Shown: in pieces, positions 33,887 through 44,087 of the stretch
Numbering within the stretch: the first letter of the stretch is position 1
Layout: every line of letters begins with the position of its first letter
Source: Oreohelix idahoensis
Lineage: Eukaryota > Mollusca > Gastropoda > Stylommatophora > Oreohelicidae
Direction of reading: 5' to 3'
Assembly: GCA_024509875.1 (NCBI GenBank)
Contig: JAMPIV010008508.1
Location: 341,501 to 405,500 of the forward strand
Length of the DNA: 64,000 nucleotides
Notes under the pieces: generated by a model
What the model saw: only the letters and a program-made list of their open reading frames with translations
Databases searched by the model: none
What the model was told of the DNA's origin: nothing
Translations under genes and position numbers: made by a program

Positions 33887-36800
33887 ATGTCTACATTAGA
33901 TTACTTTATAGCACAAGGAAAATCCCTTGATAAGACTGGGAAAGACTTAGAACAATGGTCTGTTGCTCAATATGACAAAGCATTAGCTGCAGAAGAGAAA
34001 AAAGCTGCTGCTGCTGCTGAAGAGAGAAAAGCTGCTGCTGAGGAAAAAAAAGCTGCGGCTGAGGAGAGAAAACTTCAAATAGAAGAAAAAAAATTAGAAG
34101 CTGCTGCTGCTGCTGAAGAGAGAAAAGCTCTAGCTGAAGAAAAAAGATTAGAAAAAGAAGCTGATACTGCTGCTGAACTAAAGAAATTGCAGATGCAAGT
34201 GGAGGAAAGGAGATTTGATGCAGAACAGAAGAAATTGGAAGCTGCTGCAGAACAGAAAAAATTAGATAGAGAAGCTGAAGAGAGAAAAGCAATAAGAGAA
34301 CATGAGTTTGAATTAGAGAAATTAAAATTGACAAGTATGAGTAATGTTAATCAGGCATCTAGTGGTAATGGTAAACCCTTTGTGTACAAGGTCAAGGTAC
34401 CAGCGTTCAACTCTGCCAGTGATGATATAGCATTCTGGCTTGATAGATTTGAACGTGCTTGTCGTGCTCATAATGTTGACAAATCACAGTATGTGAATCA
34501 GTTGTCTGAAAATCTAAAAGGAGAGTCTCTGAGTAAGTTATATTTCGTCGAAGAGGCCGACAAGGATAATTATGATGCTGTTAGGGCAGCTTTGATAAAG
34601 AGATATCAGCTGTCTGAGGAAGGTTATCGTCTTTTGTTTAAAACAATGAGACCTGAGGTAGGTGTAGAATTCTCAGAATTCATCTCAAAAGCACGAATTA
34701 CACTTTCACGATGGATTGAATTATCCAAAACAGAGAAAACATTTGATGGTCTTACGGATTTATTGCTAAGAGACAAGGTCATGTCTTCGGTAAATAAATC
34801 ATTCCTAGAGTTCTTACATGAGCGTAAACCTAGTACATTAAAGCAAATGGAAGAATATTGTGACCAGTATGCCACGGCACACCCTGACATGATTCTTAGT
34901 AACTCTAACATTAAAGAGAGTATGCCAGTTGCTTCGGCAACAGAATATAATCAGAATTACTCACACAAATTCCAAGGAGCTAAAAATAAATTTGATAAAA
35001 AGGTTAATTGGAATAAGCATCAAAACCAAGATAACCACTCAAATCAGAGTTCTTCTTCGAAGAACTGGAATCGGGCTGATAGTCCTCGACACGCGAGGGG
35101 TACCCATAATTTTAGAAATTCTCGGAAAGGGAGTAGCTATAGGAACTACCCAAGTGCTTCATGGAGACAAAAAAACCAATATTACAGGGATACTCAATAT
35201 AATGAGCGTGATGATTATGATCATGAATATTATGATTCAAACCCAAATAGGGGTTATAACAGAGGCAATAATAATTATAGAGACAATTATAACCGAGGTA
35301 GATCACAACACAAAAGACATGGTAAATCTTATTACCAGGCTAACTCTGCACAACAGGAGTTCCACGACGCCGGTAATCAGAATAATGATAAAAAAGACTC
35401 CAATAGTGTAGCGAATTCCGCTTTCGATTTTGCTAGAGCATCTGAGTGTTCGCAATGCAAAACATTATTCGATCCAACCACAGTTTCTACTTTAAGCTGC
35501 GGTCACCCGCTTCCCGCGCTCCATGCGTCAATCGCGCATAATGGAAGGGGTGCTCTTGTCTTTAATAGGGGCCTAATAGATGGTACTCCGGTATCAATTC
35601 TTTTCGATTCGGGGTGCACTACCATCGGAGTGAGGCAATCACTCGTAAATCCTTCTCGAGCTACAGGCAATATAGTCAAATGTGTAACATTTGGTGGAAC
35701 ATTGGAGAAGTACTCCACTGCCATTATCAATATTGCTACGCCTTTCTTTACAGGAGAGGTGCAAGCATGTCTCTTGCCGAATCCGATCGCTGATCTTATC
35801 ATCGGTCGCATTCATGGAGTGAAAGAATGCACTCCACAGCAAATTTCTAATTGGGAAAATGTTAATATGCAATCTGCTAATGCAGTAATCACTAGGGCTC
35901 AAGCTCTTAATATGCCGCAATCTTCACATTCTGAAGATAATGATGCGCAGATCCAAGATGATCCCTTGGAGATTTCCCATGATTCCTTTATAAAACAGCA
36001 GGAAGATGATCCTACTCTAAAGAAATTCTTTACTCTGGCAACAAAAGGTGATCCGAATAAGGATACAAATCGTAAATCATGGATTACGATGAAGAATGGC
36101 GTACTTGTACGTATGGTACAAGACTCCGCTAAGTCCATTCATTCTCAAATTCTTGTGCCTAAAAATATGAGAGTTAAAATCTTACAGCACGCTCATGATT
36201 CACAGTGTGCTGGACATATGGGTTTTTCCCGTACTAAAGCTAGAGTTCTTCAATCTTTCTTTTGGCCTGCTGTGAATAAGGACATACGAATCTATTGTCG
36301 ATCTTGTAAAGTATGTCAAGAGATTAAATCCAGAGGTCCACGCCATGATGCACCTATTCAGGCTGCAGACATTCCCATTCGACCATTTCAAAAAATGGCG
36401 ATAGACATCATTGGTCCATTTAAGATAAAGTCTGCTAGAGGACACCAATTTATTTTGACGTGTGTTGATATGTGCACACGTTGGCCGGAGGCTGTTCCTC
36501 TAAAGAGCATAACTACTGCTGATGTCGCAGATGCTCTTTGGTTAATATTTTCTCGTCTGGGATTTCCAGCAGAAATATTATCCGACCATGGTACCCAACT
36601 CATATCGGATACCATGTCTCAAGTAATGTCGACTCTTAAGATAGAGAGATCGCTGAGTAGTATTTATCATCCTATGTCCAATGGGATGGTGGAACGTCTG
36701 AATAGAACTCTGAAAAACCTACTAGGTAAGATAACAGAAGATCATCCACAGGATTGGGATAGGGTTTTACCCGCGGCTCTCTTTGCATACAGAGAGGTCG

Positions 36801-38785
36801 CCAACGAACATACAGGATTTTCTCCCTTTGAACTTGTCTTTGGCGCGAAACCGCGAGGTCCTATGTCCTTACTTCATGATCTTATAACTGCTGATAATAT
36901 TGTCGATGACACAAAATCTTCTTATGAATATGTCATCGCACTTAGACACAAGATTATTGAAGCATGCAAATTGGCAACTGCTTCTTCTGAATTTGCGAAA
37001 CAGAAGGCAAGGGAATTTGCCAATAAAAAGAGATGCTTGCGACAACTTTGTCCATGTGACAAAGCATTTGTCTTGCTACCTTGTAGGGAAAATAGACTTC
37101 TTATTTCTTGGAAAGGTCCGTACGATATAATATCAAAAGTTTCCGATGTTGACTATATCGTCGATATTGACGGGAAGCGTAAAACCTTCCACATCAACAT
37201 GCTCACGGAATTCCATGAACGTCCTGATTATTTACAACCTGTTTTCCAGGCAACGGACGATTTTCCAGTCCAACATGGACAGTACTCATCTCTGTCAGTA
37301 ATACAGGATGAAGAAACGAGTTTCTCGGATGTAAATCTACCTTTTCCAATGATTCCTCTTCACTCTAATGAATCATGGAAAGATGTTGCAATTTCTCCAG
37401 AATTATCTCCAGGAGAGCAGAAACAAGTTTCTACTATGTTAGAACAATTTCAGGATGTCCTTACTGACATTCCTGGTCAAACTGATGTCATTCAACATGA
37501 CATTATTCTTACTGACCATAGTCCTATAAGAGTCAGACCGTATCCTATCCCGATACATTTTCAAGCACAGGTAGAGAAAGAGGTGGACGAGATGATAGAG
37601 TTAAAAATTATTGAACCATCCACATCAGCATATTCTTCGCCGATGGTTATTGTACGAAAAAAAGACAATAACATACGTCTTTGCGTGGATTATCGCAAAT
37701 TGAACCAAGTAACGAAATTTGATGCTGAACCTATGCCTTTACTAGAAGAGCTACTTACGAGACTATCAAATTCTCATTTCTTTACTAAACTCGATTTGTC
37801 TAAGGGATATTGGCAAGTTCCATTATCCGAACACGCCAAACCGTTTACTGCTTTTTCGACGCCTAGGGGTCTATTCCAATGGAATTTCATGCCTTTCGGT
37901 CTTATGAACGCCCCTGCAACATTCGTACGCATGATGCGTCGAATCCTATCTCATCGCTCAGATGTCATTGCGTATCTTGATGACATCTGTCTTTTCAGTG
38001 ATACTTGGAACGATCACTATAATGGGATAAATGAACTATTGTCTATCTTACGCGAGCATAACCTGACAGCGAAACCATCGAAAGCATGTATTGGTTTTAG
38101 CGAAATATCTTTCTTAGGACACCGTGTTGGTCATGGGTTCCTAAAAACAGAAGACCATAATACAAGTAAGATACTTAACATTTCTATTCCTAAGACTAAA
38201 AAGCAAGTGCGAAGTCTCTTAGGTCTAATACAATTTTATGGACGATTCATCCCGAATCTGTCCTCCATTATGTCACCTCTTTCTTCCTTGCTAAAGAAAG
38301 GGTCTCCTAATGTAGTCCATTGGACTCAAGAATGTCAATCCTCTTTGGATAAGGTTAAAACTATGTTTTCTACTCCACCTATCCTAGTATTGCCTTCTAA
38401 GGATAAGACATTTATTCTTCGTAGTGACGCTTCATCCACCGGGATTGGAGCAGCACTAATGCAAGAGTACTCTGGAACTCTGCATCCTGTGATGTATATT
38501 TCTCGGAAATTAAATGCCGCAGAGAAGAATTACTCGGTCCTAGACCGTGAATTATTGGCTATGGTTTGGTCAATCCTTAAACTGCAAAGATTTCTTCTTG
38601 GCGCGCATTTCATTGTGGAAACTGACCAAAAAGCTCTTACGGCTATTCAGAGTAAAAATCTGAAGAGCGTGAGATCAACGCGTTACGCGATTGCTCTCCA
38701 GCCATTTCATTTTTCGGTGCGAGCTATCCGTGGATCAGAAAATGTGATGGCAGATATTTTGTCTAGATGCCCACATGATTCATAA
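33887..38785 (+). CDS. Gag-PR-INT-RT-RNase H polyprotein of element C, 1632 aa, uninterrupted
   Basis: Domains in order (approximate residues): Ala/Glu/Lys coiled coil 20-150; Gag core 160-345 (LLLRDKVMSSV, ERKPSTL); Asn/Arg/Tyr-rich basic tract 365-500; CxxC-x13-CGH motif near 520; aspartic protease near 572 (LFDSGCTTIG); linker with VITRAQA; integrase with HHCC from about 767, catalytic Asp near 838 (MAIDIIGPF) and 898 (LSDHGTQ), Glu near 934 (MVERLNRT); GPY/F module near 1078; RT with LCVDYRKLN near 1266 and YLDD near 1362; RNase H near 1512 (LRSDASSTGIG). INT before RT is the Gmr1-like order rather than the usual Ty3/gypsy order. The start is chosen because G1 has a matching Gag start. 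No stop or frameshift is visible and all catalytic residues are present, so it may be competent to make protein. Gag and Pol are in one frame, with no visible frameshift site to set their ratio. Confidence 0.96.
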   Translation: MSTLDYFIAQGKSLDKTGKDLEQWSVAQYDKALAAEEKKAAAAAEERKAAAEEKKAAAEERKLQIEEKKLEAAAAAEERKALAEEKRLEKEADTAAELKKLQMQVEERRFDAEQKKLEAAAEQKKLDREAEERKAIREHEFELEKLKLTSMSNVNQASSGNGKPFVYKVKVPAFNSASDDIAFWLDRFERACRAHNVDKSQYVNQLSENLKGESLSKLYFVEEADKDNYDAVRAALIKRYQLSEEGYRLLFKTMRPEVGVEFSEFISKARITLSRWIELSKTEKTFDGLTDLLLRDKVMSSVNKSFLEFLHERKPSTLKQMEEYCDQYATAHPDMILSNSNIKESMPVASATEYNQNYSHKFQGAKNKFDKKVNWNKHQNQDNHSNQSSSSKNWNRADSPRHARGTHNFRNSRKGSSYRNYPSASWRQKNQYYRDTQYNERDDYDHEYYDSNPNRGYNRGNNNYRDNYNRGRSQHKRHGKSYYQANSAQQEFHDAGNQNNDKKDSNSVANSAFDFARASECSQCKTLFDPTTVSTLSCGHPLPALHASIAHNGRGALVFNRGLIDGTPVSILFDSGCTTIGVRQSLVNPSRATGNIVKCVTFGGTLEKYSTAIINIATPFFTGEVQACLLPNPIADLIIGRIHGVKECTPQQISNWENVNMQSANAVITRAQALNMPQSSHSEDNDAQIQDDPLEISHDSFIKQQEDDPTLKKFFTLATKGDPNKDTNRKSWITMKNGVLVRMVQDSAKSIHSQILVPKNMRVKILQHAHDSQCAGHMGFSRTKARVLQSFFWPAVNKDIRIYCRSCKVCQEIKSRGPRHDAPIQAADIPIRPFQKMAIDIIGPFKIKSARGHQFILTCVDMCTRWPEAVPLKSITTADVADALWLIFSRLGFPAEILSDHGTQLISDTMSQVMSTLKIERSLSSIYHPMSNGMVERLNRTLKNLLGKITEDHPQDWDRVLPAALFAYREVANEHTGFSPFELVFGAKPRGPMSLLHDLITADNIVDDTKSSYEYVIALRHKIIEACKLATASSEFAKQKAREFANKKRCLRQLCPCDKAFVLLPCRENRLLISWKGPYDIISKVSDVDYIVDIDGKRKTFHINMLTEFHERPDYLQPVFQATDDFPVQHGQYSSLSVIQDEETSFSDVNLPFPMIPLHSNESWKDVAISPELSPGEQKQVSTMLEQFQDVLTDIPGQTDVIQHDIILTDHSPIRVRPYPIPIHFQAQVEKEVDEMIELKIIEPSTSAYSSPMVIVRKKDNNIRLCVDYRKLNQVTKFDAEPMPLLEELLTRLSNSHFFTKLDLSKGYWQVPLSEHAKPFTAFSTPRGLFQWNFMPFGLMNAPATFVRMMRRILSHRSDVIAYLDDICLFSDTWNDHYNGINELLSILREHNLTAKPSKACIGFSEISFLGHRVGHGFLKTEDHNTSKILNISIPKTKKQVRSLLGLIQFYGRFIPNLSSIMSPLSSLLKKGSPNVVHWTQECQSSLDKVKTMFSTPPILVLPSKDKTFILRSDASSTGIGAALMQEYSGTLHPVMYISRKLNAAEKNYSVLDRELLAMVWSILKLQRFLLGAHFIVETDQKALTAIQSKNLKSVRSTRYAIALQPFHFSVRAIRGSENVMADILSRCPHDS

Positions 38786-39189
38786 CTGTTATACAACTTT
38801 GATACAGTTGTTCCTATGTTGAAATGTGTACACATATGTAATATCATATATTGATTGTAACATTACTTAGCGGTTCATTGATATTTATTCACCGCTGATC
38901 TTTCAATGTTTTTCTCGTCTTTGATGATCATGATGTTAAGATATCTTAGATGAAATTTATGTATAAACTAATGTACAAATTGTGTCATTGCTAATATTGT
39001 AGTATGCGTTGGTGACACCTCTCTGGAAATATTTATACTTAGAGAAGTACTTTCTCTAAGGTCAGAAAACTTATGCTTATCATCTGCGCATTGTTATTGG
39101 TGCGTTGTGAGCCTATTGTATGTTGCTCCTAGATGTATTTCAAAAAAAAAAAAGTACCATTTTTTTTTTCCCCGAGGGGTGTGGTAATC
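38786..39189 (+). other. C 3' untranslated region with polypurine tract
   Basis: About 400 bases ending in an A run, a T run and CCCCGAGGGGTGTGGTAATC directly before TGTTGCG. G3 has a comparable purine-rich block (CGGGAGGAGGTGGTGATA on its sense strand) before its own TGTTGCGTG. This fixes the right arm as the true 3' LTR orientation. Confidence 0.7.
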
Positions 39190-39971
39190 TGTTGCGTGCA
39201 TATTTTGACGCACATATTACAAAAATCGATATGGCTATTTAATATGGAAAAGATATAGACATTCATTCATTTGTGTATGAAAATGCTGTCTATGGGGAAG
39301 GCTAGATAATCCATAATTGTTTTACCCTTTTGATTATAGGAGTAATCGTTCTTGATATTAATTCGGCGCATGGATATGACACCCTTGTCCGTACCTATTT
39401 CTTAGGGCCAGAAAATAGATTAATTTGCTTATTATGTTTATGGCCTGAATTCATATGTATTACATATTATTAGTACAAGTAGAATCAGTCCTATATTGTA
39501 TATTTTGGATGGGTAGGCAGGACTATATTCTTGTTACACCGCTCTAGCGGAAGTAGGAGTTGTCTTGTCTAGTCGTGATGAGTTCCGATGTACCGTGACA
39601 ATGGCGGGTACGCATTTTTCCAGGGCTGGTATATTCTTCAGTAAAAATGATTTACGAAGTGGTTTTTCTTCTATAGGAGATTGTGTCTCTGCTAGAGTTG
39701 TGTTAGAGACTTTCCTAATGTACGGTACCATGTATGATTCGGACTCCATGTAATGCCAGTCCCTGTTTTTGGTGATCTCAGGTCGGTTAGACCTAGCTGG
39801 AATTCTGTGATTCGCAACGCTAGGGTCAAGTTTGTATCGACATAGATGACGGGCTCCATACTGTAATTATGTCTACGTGAGGTAACTAGATTACGGTAGA
39901 TCTGTATGGAGGAACTTTATGAAATTATGCATATGTATTGCAAATTAATAATAATAATAATAATAAATTCT

Positions 39972-41912
39972 TTAAGCACCAAACACGGCGCATAAGGCAG
40001 AAACCAGTGCTCTCCAGGTTGTTCGTTGTGACGCCACTCCTCTTAGCTCTTGCACATTATTTAGGCCCAACGTTCTTCCTTCTCTTATTATTGTTCTTCT
40101 GAGTGTTTCTTTTGGTCTTCCTTTTTTCCTCTTACCCTCAGGAACCCAAGTGAGCGCCTGTAGTGGTATTCTGTTGTTTTGCATTCGTAGGACATGACCG
40201 ATATATGACCATCGTCTTTTCCTTATATAGTCGGAGACATATTTCTGCCTAGAGTCTTCTCTTATTTGTCGATTAGTCTTGAATTCTTTCCAACTGATGT
40301 TCATGAGTTTTCTAAGACATTTGTTCTCGAATGTATTCAGCTTGTTCTCCAATGATTTTGTTATTTTCCAACTCTCACAGCCGTATGTTAACACTGAGAT
40401 AACATTTGAATTAAACAGACGAAGCTTGGTATGTATATTCAATGATCGTAATTTCCAAATGTTAGATAATCTATTGAAGGCGCTAGCTGCCAAAGCAATT
40501 CTAGTATGGATTTCTCTTGTTGTGTCACCATCCTGAGTCATTTTACTGCCTAAATAATTGAAACTTTCAACTTTCTGTAGTTTTTCCCCGTTCAAGATGA
40601 TATCAAAGGTCTCGTTAGAAAAGTTCATAGCTTTAGTTTTAGAGGCATTTATTTGGAGACCTATTTTAACCGAGAGATGACACAAATTATTTATTGCTTC
40701 TTGGGATTGTCTTGGTGTTGAACTTAAGAATGCTACATCATCTGCGAAATCCAGGTCCCCCAGGAATTTTCCATTTGTCCATTTTATACCCAATTGTTCA
40801 TTGTGGGTATAGTTTCTCATAACCCAATCAATAGCTATTCCAAAAAGTAGTGGTGACATAATACAGCCTTGTTTAACCCCTGTTTCTACTGTAAACCATT
40901 CTGTATTCCCTTTATTTGTTCTAACACAACATCTTGCATTGTCATATAGCGCTTTGATTATATTCACATATTTTGTTGGAAAACCATAGATTGTAAGTAT
41001 CTTCCACAATGATGGGCGGTGTAGACTATCAAAGGCTTTTTGAAAATCGACGAAGGTGATAATAAGTGGCGATTGCCTTTCTACTGATTCTTCTATAATT
41101 GTTCTTAGTGTGAATATTTGATCAATACATGATCGTTTCGGCCTGAAACCCGCTTGTTCTTCTCTGATCTTTTCGTCAGCATGCAATTTAAGTCTTTCTA
41201 ACATCATGCAACATAATAATTTTCCAGGTACTGATAATAGAGATATACCACGCCAGTTATTACAGTCTGATAGATCACCTTTCTTCGGTAACTTTACAAT
41301 AATACTGTCTTTCCATTGTTGTGGTGGTTGTTCTTCTCTCCATACTTCATTTATAATATCTAAAATTCTCAAGAGGTTGTTGTCATTAACTGCTTTAATC
41401 ATTTCCCCTGAAATTTCGTCAACTCCAGCAGCTTTAAAATTTTTTAATCTTTTAACGGCTTGTTTGATCTCGTCCAGCGTGAATTCATCGCAAGTTATTG
41501 GCAAGGTGGTTGTGAGTGTTTCATTATTAAAATCAGGTGTTACTGTTGGTGGTGGTCTGTTTAGCACCTCCATGAAGTGCTCAGCCCATCTCTTCATTTG
41601 TTCTTTTTCTGTTGGTATTGAATTCCCTAATTTACCTTTAACATGTGTTTCCATAGCAGTAGGCTGGTGACATAGTTGTTTTGTAATTTGATAAAGGCAC
41701 CTACTATTACCAGTTCTTGCAGCATTTTCAGCTTCTACGGCCAGTTCATTGATGAAATGTCTTTTATCTCTTCGAGTTTTTGTCTTCACTTCTTTATTTA
41801 ACAAGTTATAAGATAGTTTGCAAGATTCAACTGCATTATGTGTACTTGCCGCTAGTAGTTTAAGTTTTGCTGTTTTCCTTTCTTGTATTTTATCCCAAGT
41901 ATCTTCTCTCAT
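39972..41912 (-). pseudogene. LINE reverse transcriptase region
   Basis: About 646 codons open. RT motifs: GISLLSVPGK, EQAGFRPKRSCIDQ, FVDFQKAFDS (first catalytic Asp), VKQGCIMSPLLF and LDFADDVAFLS (the FADD box). The C-terminal region has NYLGSKM, YGCESWK and HVLRMQNNR... KRKKGRPKETLRR. All catalytic residues are present, but the upstream frame break separates it from the endonuclease. The first Met here is probably internal to the original single ORF. Confidence 0.9.
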
Positions 41913-42936
41913 CCATTTTTTTCTTTTTATGTACTAGGTATCCGGTGGTCGCTACTGCTGCTTCTGTCATTGCTGTTCTCAGTTGTTCCCATTTAGTATC
42001 GATTGTCTTGGTGGTGATATCGTTGTCAATTTTGCCTAAAGCATCGAAATAGTTGTTCATTTTGACATTATATTCCTCCTTTATATCATTTGATTGCAGT
42101 CTGTGTACATCTATTCTTCTATTTTTATTCTGTTGGTATAACTTCTTCAGTTTAATTCTCAGTTTAGCTATGCAGAGGTTATGATCGCTTCCGATCTCTG
42201 CACCTCTGTATGCTCTGACGTCTTGAACTGATGAGCGAAATTTAGCGCTTATGCAGAAGTGATCTATCTGGTTCTTAGTTCTGCCATCAGGTGAATTCCA
42301 TGTTATCTTGTGGATATTCTTATGTGGAAAGATGGTGTCTGCCACAACAAGGTTTGATATTTCACAAAGTTCTAGAAGTCTTTCGCCATTTTGATTCATA
42401 CAGCCTATGCCATGAGTACCGAGATATCTTTGTACTCCATCGTTGTTGTCACCTACTTTGGCGTTAAAATCACCCATGACTGCTATTATGTCATGCTTGG
42501 GTATTGTGTTGATGGTACTTAGAAGTGCTTCATAGAAGTCATCTTTTGTGGTATCAAGAGCGTCGTTAGTTGGTGCATAACATTGTACAATTGAGAGCTT
42601 GAAAAATCGTGTCTGAAATCTAGCTAATATTAGCCTCTCATTGATAGGTACCCAGCTGATAAGCGATGCTGCTGCTTTCTGTGTCATTAGGATGGCTACT
42701 CCCTCTGTGTGACGATTATCATTACTACCAGAGTATATAATTTGCTTTTTTTCTTCTGAAATATATTTTATGCCCTTCCCCGTCCATCTACACTCGCTGA
42801 CACCCAATAAGTCCAACTTATAATTATCCATTTCTTTAATTACTTCTTCCAATTTTCCGTCTTGATACATAGTCCTTACATTCCAGTATCCAATTTTAAA
42901 AATCTCCTTAGCCCCTAAGATATTAGAGTGAGTCAT
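41890..42936 (-). pseudogene. LINE APE-type endonuclease region
   Basis: It starts MTHSNILGAKEIFKIGYWNV. Motifs in order: GYWNVRTM (Asn), VSECRWTG (Glu), VMGDFNAKVG (Asp and Asn), RTKNQIDHFCIS (Asp-His) and GSDHNLCIAK (Ser-Asp-His), the full apurinic endonuclease-like set that nicks target DNA. It ends early in a run of seven A residues: one extra A puts the RT out of frame, overlapping by about 23 bases. Either a lesion in a normally single RTE ORF, or a sequencing error in a homopolymer. A simple -1 frameshift would not rescue it, because that frame meets a stop at once; a +1 shift would be needed. Confidence 0.88.
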
Positions 42937-44087
42937 GTTTACTGTCGAGCCTGGTTCTGTTTCGGTAACAATAGCTTGTTTTACGATAGTGAATTGTTAA
43001 CTCACTGATCAACCCTCCGATCCAACCGACCGATTCGAGGGTTTCGAGGTCAGTTATAGGAAAATATCTACACCACTAGATACTCTGGTGTATCTTTTAT
43101 TCTATAATTTAACATAACATGGTACTATCCATCGAAATACACACATTCCTGATGTTTTTCTTTCGGCTTCTAAGGTGAGAAACGAATTTCACCTCCATCT
43201 TGGAAGGGTAGATAACTTTGGCTTATATATATATCCTCCTGTGAGCGAGTGAGCGACAACTCAGGAAGGCGGCCATGTTACATTCCTGTCATCGTATTTT
43301 TGAATCACTGTCCAAAGAACGGGGCATGTATCTTATTATTCGGACAGTGGCAAGGAGATCTCAATTCTGATAGAAACCCCTTATCGTGGTTTCACAATAT
43401 GATAAACTGTGAACATAAAGCAACTTTAGTTACTTACCGATCCGCCTTCACTGACGCGCTTAGTCAGATAGGGGATGCGGCCATTATGTATCATGACATT
43501 GGAAGATATTGATGTACTACCTATTATTTATGAATGTGTCATGACATAGGATCTATTATGTATGCCTGCAAATTGATGTGTCAACATACCCATGATTTAC
43601 TCGTTATGTCCCAGTGTGTGAGTCTAAATAAACTGTGTAAACAAAGATTCCAGCAGTCTGCATTGGTGCCTTGTAGACACAAGTGAATGAGTGTTTAAAT
43701 TGGTCAGAACACGAACAGTACACCATTCGCGTTAATCACACTCTACACTTCTACTCCATATCTACACCATCCTGCGTCGGTTGAAGTGACCAAGTTTAGG
43801 GCCTGCTTCCCCTGGAGCCTTAGAGGGAAACTACTGTTCACAGCTGCCTTTGCCTTCCCTAACTCAGGACTAGGGTGAGTTACCCATTTACAGCTGGGTA
43901 GACTGGAGCATGCCTGATCTCAACAGCTCTGTACACATCTTTACAGAAGAAAAAGAACACACCACACTTCTTTACAGACTGACACTTTACAGTGGACAAG
44001 AAACTTTACAGCCCGGTTACATCATTTAGTCTTAAAGTTCGTGAGATGGGTACTCTGTCCCTTTTCTGGATGCAAACACAATGCCAG

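Larger units (their letters stand above)
39949..43212 (-). mobile_element. RTE-like LINE, near full length, nested in the right arm of C
   Basis: About 3.26 kb on the minus strand: about 276 bp of 5' untranslated sequence, endonuclease plus reverse transcriptase, and a 3' end of only some 20 bases consisting of a TTA/TAA simple repeat. Length, EN-RT layout and short simple-repeat 3' end fit the RTE clade. The flanks overlap by only TAA, so any TSD is 3 bp or absent. The other arm of C has no LINE, so insertion followed the formation of the inverted repeat. Confidence 0.88.
31079..44010 (+). mobile_element. Element C: intact-coding Gmr1-like retroelement with INVERTED LTRs
   Basis: The left arm, 31079-32632, is the reverse complement of the right arm (39190-44010, minus a nested LINE at 39949-43212). 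The arms are about 1.55 kb and nearly identical (only a handful of differences seen). Outer ends are TGTAAAG...CTTTACA and inner ends are ...GCAACA / TGTTGCG.... A perfect 5-bp TSD, GCCCG (31074-31078 and 44011-44015), flanks the unit, and the LTR-B sequence continues on both sides. The right arm has the expected 3'-LTR orientation: it starts TGTTGCG just after a purine-rich tract, like the 3' LTR of G3. So it is the left, 5' LTR that is reversed. Confidence 0.92.
39190..44010 (+). repeat. Right arm of C: 3' LTR in expected orientation, split by a LINE
   Basis: It is made of 39190-39948 and 43213-44010, joined at 'gcaaattaactttgg' in the intact left arm. Starts TGTTGCGTGC, ends GAAACTTTACA. 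Confidence 0.93.

Noticed and set aside
33906..34334. 142-codon minus-strand ORF opposite the gag coiled coil of C
   Set aside because: A shadow of GCT/GAA-rich codons on the other strand; Leu/Gln-rich low complexity.
31079..44010. Element C as a DNA transposon with terminal inverted repeats (Ginger-like)
   Set aside because: Ginger elements have a gypsy-like integrase and inverted termini, but carry no Gag or RT; C has a full retroelement polyprotein, a primer-binding site and a polypurine tract. Kept only as an idea for how the ends could be used.
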